Source of the DNA: Pseudobdellovibrionaceae bacterium
GTDB lineage: Bacteria > Bdellovibrionota > Bdellovibrionia > Bdellovibrionales > JAMPXM01
Direction: 5' to 3'
Assembly (NCBI GenBank): GCA_913776405.1
Contig: CAJYOV010000531.1
Span: 1-9,858, forward strand
DNA length: 9,858 nt
Below the pieces are notes generated by a model, which did not search any database, was not told the origin of the DNA, and saw only the letters and a program-made list of their open reading frames with translations. Both the position numbers and the translations under genes were made by a program. Numbering within the stretch: position 1 is the stretch's first letter; every line of letters begins with the position of its first letter. Positions 7,139-9,858 of this stretch are shown in pieces.

Positions 7139-8995
7139 ATGTTCGGAACGCAAGAGCAAACTCAAAACGGCCCTTGGCTTGTCAAAAGCGGTGACCGCGT
7201 TTTGGGTCCTTTCACAACGGACGAAGTAGCTCGCCTTCTGCGTGCAAAAGAAATCGTCGTTATCGATGAAGTCATTTCGCCTCAAGCGCGCTGGGCCTAC
7301 GTACGAGACGTGCCGGCGTTTCAACCTGTCGTCGACGAAATCCGTCGCGGTCAGATGCAATCGCGAGAAGACACCGAGATCCAAGGTTACACGAACACGG
7401 CTCAATCAGCTCAAGCGACTCAAGTCACCCAAGTCACGACAGCTGGCGAGCAGACATTCACGAACGCGACTCAAACTTCGACCAATCTCAACAACATGCC
7501 GGATTATACCGTCACGAACGCTGAGAAAACGAAGCCAACCATCCCAAATTATCCGTTCGAAAAACCGCAAGTCTCGACACCTTCGAGCAAACAGACTTCG
7601 ACTCCGATGTCTGCACCGGTGCCGCAGCCGCCTCAAGCGCCGAAGCGACCTGAGCTGCAGCCCCTCATGCCGAGCGCCCCGGTTGAGCAGTCGTACGCGA
7701 TCAAACCCGCTCGGCGCCGACCACCTGGTATTATCATCGGCGTTCTCGTGCTGGTGATCGCAACAGGCTTCATGGTTTACACGGTTTCAAAGAAACAAGG
7801 TGCTGGCCCTTCAATAGCCGGAGCGAGTACAGAGAATCTCGAAACCCAAGCCTCGGTGTCATGGAAACGGGGTGAGTTTGATCGTGCGCTCGAACTCTAC
7901 CGCGCAATCGATCGTCAGAAACCGAAACAACCGGCTGTCGTGGCACGCTTGGCTCTTTTGATGATGCAACTTGAGGGTCAGACCGTTGAAGCGAAACGAA
8001 AACTTCAAGAGGTCGCGCAAGACACGTCGAATCCTGATGCCGCTTCGCAAGTTCAAATCGCTCTCGGAGTTGCGGCTCTTCACAACGAAGAAATGCCAGA
8101 AGCAGCGTCGCGCTTTTCACAAGCGGGCGATACGTGGATCGCAAATTTCGATAAAGGAGTCGCAGCCTACGCACAAAAAGATTACGGCGCGGCGGTTACG
8201 AGCTTTCAGGCGGCAGGCGATCAAGCCATAGCAGCTCTAATGCTTGCTCGTTCTTACCTCTCACAAGCAGAGGCGCTTAATCGACCTGCACTTCGCAAAC
8301 AAGCGGATGACGTGCTGACTCGTGCGATTGCGACGTTCGCAGACTACAAGCAGGAGCTTCTCGTTGTCGGCGTGTACGCCGATCTTTCTTCGGGCAGTAA
8401 GAAACGTGCAGAGGCACGTTTAGCTCAGGCCCTCGATGTCGATCCCGATCAGACATCAGACCATTTTCATGACCCAGCTCTAAGTCGCGATTTTGTTTCA
8501 TGGGCGACGCTCATTCCGCTCTGCCGCGACATTCACACGGCGCTGGAATCAAGTCTCTCGAGTGCGCTGTTGGGGCTTTGCCTCTCGAAAGCGAACCAAA
8601 TCGAAGATGCAAGTCGCACTCTAGAGACGGCGATCAATCAAGACCCAGGCAACGCGGAATTGCATGCCGTGAACGCGTACATTCATATGACGGCAGATCG
8701 AGACGATGCGGCTCGTGCGTCGCTGACGCTCGCGCAAAAATCAAATGGCTCGCGACTCTCGCAGATTCTGTCATCGCGCCTTTGCGTTCGCGATCGTCAG
8801 GATGCCTGTGCTGAAGAAGGTTGGTCGAAACTCGCCTCTGAGAAAAACCCTCCGCTTGCGGCCTACACGGGCCTTGCGGCAATCAAGTTTCAAAAAGGCG
8901 ATACGCCTACTGGCAACGCGCTTTTAGTCAACGCCGAGCGCGTTTCTCCGACTTACTTGCCGCTTCTTCGATTGCGTGAGGATGTTTCTCGATGA
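7139..8995 (+). CDS. GYF_2-type domain protein with one membrane helix and TPR-like repeats
   Basis: A 618-residue membrane protein of unknown role. Residues 12-60 resemble the bacterial GYF_2 domain (Trp13, GPF at 23-25, a LLRA helix, Trp52). Residues 84-190 are low in complexity, first Gln/Thr/Asn-rich, then Pro-rich, and probably disordered. Arg192-194 precede a membrane helix at about 196-216, so the N-terminus should be cytoplasmic and the rest periplasmic. Residues 235-610 are Ala-rich paired helices of TPR type, clearest at 239-262, 340-360, 475-503 and 574-602. Four Cys (462, 481, 549, 557) lie in the periplasmic part. GYF followed by a membrane helix recalls the Myxococcus gliding-motility protein GltJ/AgmX, but the periplasmic half differs, so I name no function. 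It is coupled to the following lipoprotein gene by an ATGA overlap. Confidence 0.85.
   Translation: MFGTQEQTQNGPWLVKSGDRVLGPFTTDEVARLLRAKEIVVIDEVISPQARWAYVRDVPAFQPVVDEIRRGQMQSREDTEIQGYTNTAQSAQATQVTQVTTAGEQTFTNATQTSTNLNNMPDYTVTNAEKTKPTIPNYPFEKPQVSTPSSKQTSTPMSAPVPQPPQAPKRPELQPLMPSAPVEQSYAIKPARRRPPGIIIGVLVLVIATGFMVYTVSKKQGAGPSIAGASTENLETQASVSWKRGEFDRALELYRAIDRQKPKQPAVVARLALLMMQLEGQTVEAKRKLQEVAQDTSNPDAASQVQIALGVAALHNEEMPEAASRFSQAGDTWIANFDKGVAAYAQKDYGAAVTSFQAAGDQAIAALMLARSYLSQAEALNRPALRKQADDVLTRAIATFADYKQELLVVGVYADLSSGSKKRAEARLAQALDVDPDQTSDHFHDPALSRDFVSWATLIPLCRDIHTALESSLSSALLGLCLSKANQIEDASRTLETAINQDPGNAELHAVNAYIHMTADRDDAARASLTLAQKSNGSRLSQILSSRLCVRDRQDACAEEGWSKLASEKNPPLAAYTGLAAIKFQKGDTPTGNALLVNAERVSPTYLPLLRLREDVSR
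8978..8982 (+). promoter_or_regulatory. Ribosome binding site of the lipoprotein gene
   Basis: GAGGA inside the end of the TPR gene, nine bases before the ATG at 8992. It supports the overlapping start and means translation need not depend only on reinitiation. Confidence 0.6.
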
Positions 8996-9747
8996 GCACG
9001 GCAAAGCGTCTTCGTTCAGGCGGCTTCGCTTTGGTTGCACTCACATTCTTGTGCGGAATCGGAAGCTGCAAGAAGGAGACAGGCTGGAAGACCCATCAAT
9101 TTGAACAAAAGATGGTGCGACCAAAAGCGCATGACGTTCAGATTCCAGCTGCGCTTTGGGAAAAAATCGAAGCGATGTCGAGCACGGGCGGAGGTGCAGG
9201 CGCCGCGGCTGAAAAGCCGAAAGAAGGCGGTCACGAAGGCGGCGGCGCGAGTGGCGAAGCGAAAGGCGCTAGCGAGTCTTCAGCGCAGAGACCGCCAACG
9301 AATTTCGATGCCGTGAAGGTGTATCTGATCGAGCGCAACAAAGGCATTCTCAAATCAGGCGATATCGCGCTGACGTTCCCAAACGGCGGCGGTGAGCTGG
9401 ATCTTAGCGACTTCATAGAGCCGAAGCGTGGCAGCTTTTACGTGGTCTTCGAGTTTTTGCCTGAAGTCGAGAATCCGCAGACCAAGATTTTGTATCTGAG
9501 CCAGGCTGTCACCCGAAAAGTCGGCGCGGACTCCGTAGGTGCAGGTTGCGACACATTCATGGACATTAGCCAGGCCGTGCTAACCGCAAATAAAACCGAT
9601 GGTTTCTTAGTAAATACCTCGGATCAACGCCATGTTAGCGCGCTTGCCGGCACCTACGTTTTTGCGAGCATGCACGATGGTAAGCTGCACCTATCGAGCT
9701 TGATTATTCGCGATTCTCAACATCGCGCGCTGCAATGCCGTCGTTGA
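8992..9747 (+). CDS. Predicted lipoprotein of unknown function
   Basis: A 251-residue protein that I do not recognise. It begins with a basic stretch (KRLR), a hydrophobic helix (11-24) and a lipobox IGSC, making Cys26 the likely lipidated residue. Lys27 and Lys28 follow, and the absence of Asp at +2 fits sorting to the outer membrane by the E. coli rule. Residues 64-100 are a Gly/Ala/Glu/Lys/Ser-rich flexible linker. Residues 103-250 look like a compact beta-rich domain, with strands near 107-114, 124-129, 148-155, 165-171 and 221-240. Its two Cys (186 and 249) could form a disulfide. The start overlaps the TPR stop (ATGA) and has its own GAGGA. Co-translation suggests that the lipoprotein and the TPR domain work in the same periplasmic complex. 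This is inferred from gene order only. Confidence 0.82.
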   Translation: MSTAKRLRSGGFALVALTFLCGIGSCKKETGWKTHQFEQKMVRPKAHDVQIPAALWEKIEAMSSTGGGAGAAAEKPKEGGHEGGGASGEAKGASESSAQRPPTNFDAVKVYLIERNKGILKSGDIALTFPNGGGELDLSDFIEPKRGSFYVVFEFLPEVENPQTKILYLSQAVTRKVGADSVGAGCDTFMDISQAVLTANKTDGFLVNTSDQRHVSALAGTYVFASMHDGKLHLSSLIIRDSQHRALQCRR

Positions 9748-9772
9748 AGCCTTACTACGGATACGTTATGCT
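9744..9772 (+). promoter_or_regulatory. Possible promoter before the last gene
   Basis: TTGAAG (9744-9749), a 17-base spacer and TATGCT (9767-9772) give a weak sigma-70-like match, eight of twelve positions. The start point would fall near 9779, giving an almost leaderless message for the ATG at 9781. That fits the lack of a clear ribosome binding site there. The match could be chance. Confidence 0.25.
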
Positions 9773-9780
9773 GCGTCTCG

Positions 9781-9858
9781 ATGACTTCAGACGCCAAACC
9801 AGAAGCTAGATCCGACGCCCAGCCGCCCAAAATTTTCGTGCGTGATCTTCAAGACAAG
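9781..9858 (+). CDS. Start of an unidentified protein (3' end outside window)
   Basis: The ATG at 9781 opens 26 codons that stay open to the window edge. It is the first ATG in its frame after the lipoprotein stop, 33 bases downstream. The first 16 residues are polar and Pro-rich, followed by KIFVRDLQDK. A Lys-hydrophobic-Val-(Lys/Arg)-Asp-Leu stretch like this occurs at the start of OB-fold plus HD-domain nucleases such as YhaM, but ten residues cannot support a name. No ribosome binding site is seen upstream. Confidence 0.5.
   Translation, partial: MTSDAKPEARSDAQPPKIFVRDLQDK

Noticed and set aside
7387..7450. Tandem repeat in the TPR gene (Gln-Val-Thr and Ala-Gln units)
   Set aside because: The units are short and irregular, which is ordinary low-complexity linker sequence and not a true DNA repeat array.

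Overview
The window is almost fully coding (longest gap 73 bases) and every convincing gene lies on the + strand. GC is moderate, with codons mostly ending in C or G. It holds one complete purine gene (purH), a minimal Mla-type lipid transport system (mlaE, mlaF, mlaD), an alanine racemase, a GGDEF signalling protein cut by the left edge, a membrane TPR protein paired with a lipoprotein, and the first codons of a further gene at the right edge. The Mla genes, the lipoprotein and the peptidoglycan enzyme show a diderm bacterium. The MlaD type (one MCE domain, long helical stretch, C-terminal strand-rich domain) and the GYF-membrane-TPR protein suggest Bdellovibrionota or another former deltaproteobacterial lineage. 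This placement is inferred from protein style and is not proven.

Layout: (1) 1-4071 is a tightly packed operon of GGDEF protein, alr, mlaE and mlaF, in which each gene overlaps the next by four bases (ATGA, ATGA, GTGA). (2) mlaD follows after 36 bases at 4108-5487. (3) 5488-5560 holds a GC-rich hairpin with a short T tract that probably ends the operon, then a second hairpin just before a strong GGAGG ribosome binding site for purH (GTG start, 5561-7102). (4) 7139-9747 is a two-gene unit, TPR protein plus lipoprotein, again with an ATGA overlap. (5) A new reading frame opens at 9781 and runs off the right edge.

How the genes work together: MlaE (permease), MlaF (ATPase) and MlaD (substrate-binding MCE protein) form one inner-membrane complex that moves phospholipids between the membranes. 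No MlaA, MlaB or MlaC is present here. MlaD instead carries a C-terminal domain that looks like a small outer-membrane beta-barrel, so it may itself bridge the periplasm. Alr supplies D-alanine for peptidoglycan. The first gene joins a c-di-GMP-type domain to this envelope operon; its catalytic residues are substituted at several places while its inhibitory c-di-GMP site is kept, so it may sense c-di-GMP rather than make it. The TPR protein and lipoprotein probably act together at the envelope, but their function is unknown.

I saw no mobile element, CRISPR array, tRNA or rRNA. Most of the window is ordinary chromosomal core. The points most worth checking are the MlaD architecture, the degenerate GGDEF domain, an AT-rich rare-codon patch inside mlaF, and the GYF-TPR/lipoprotein pair.
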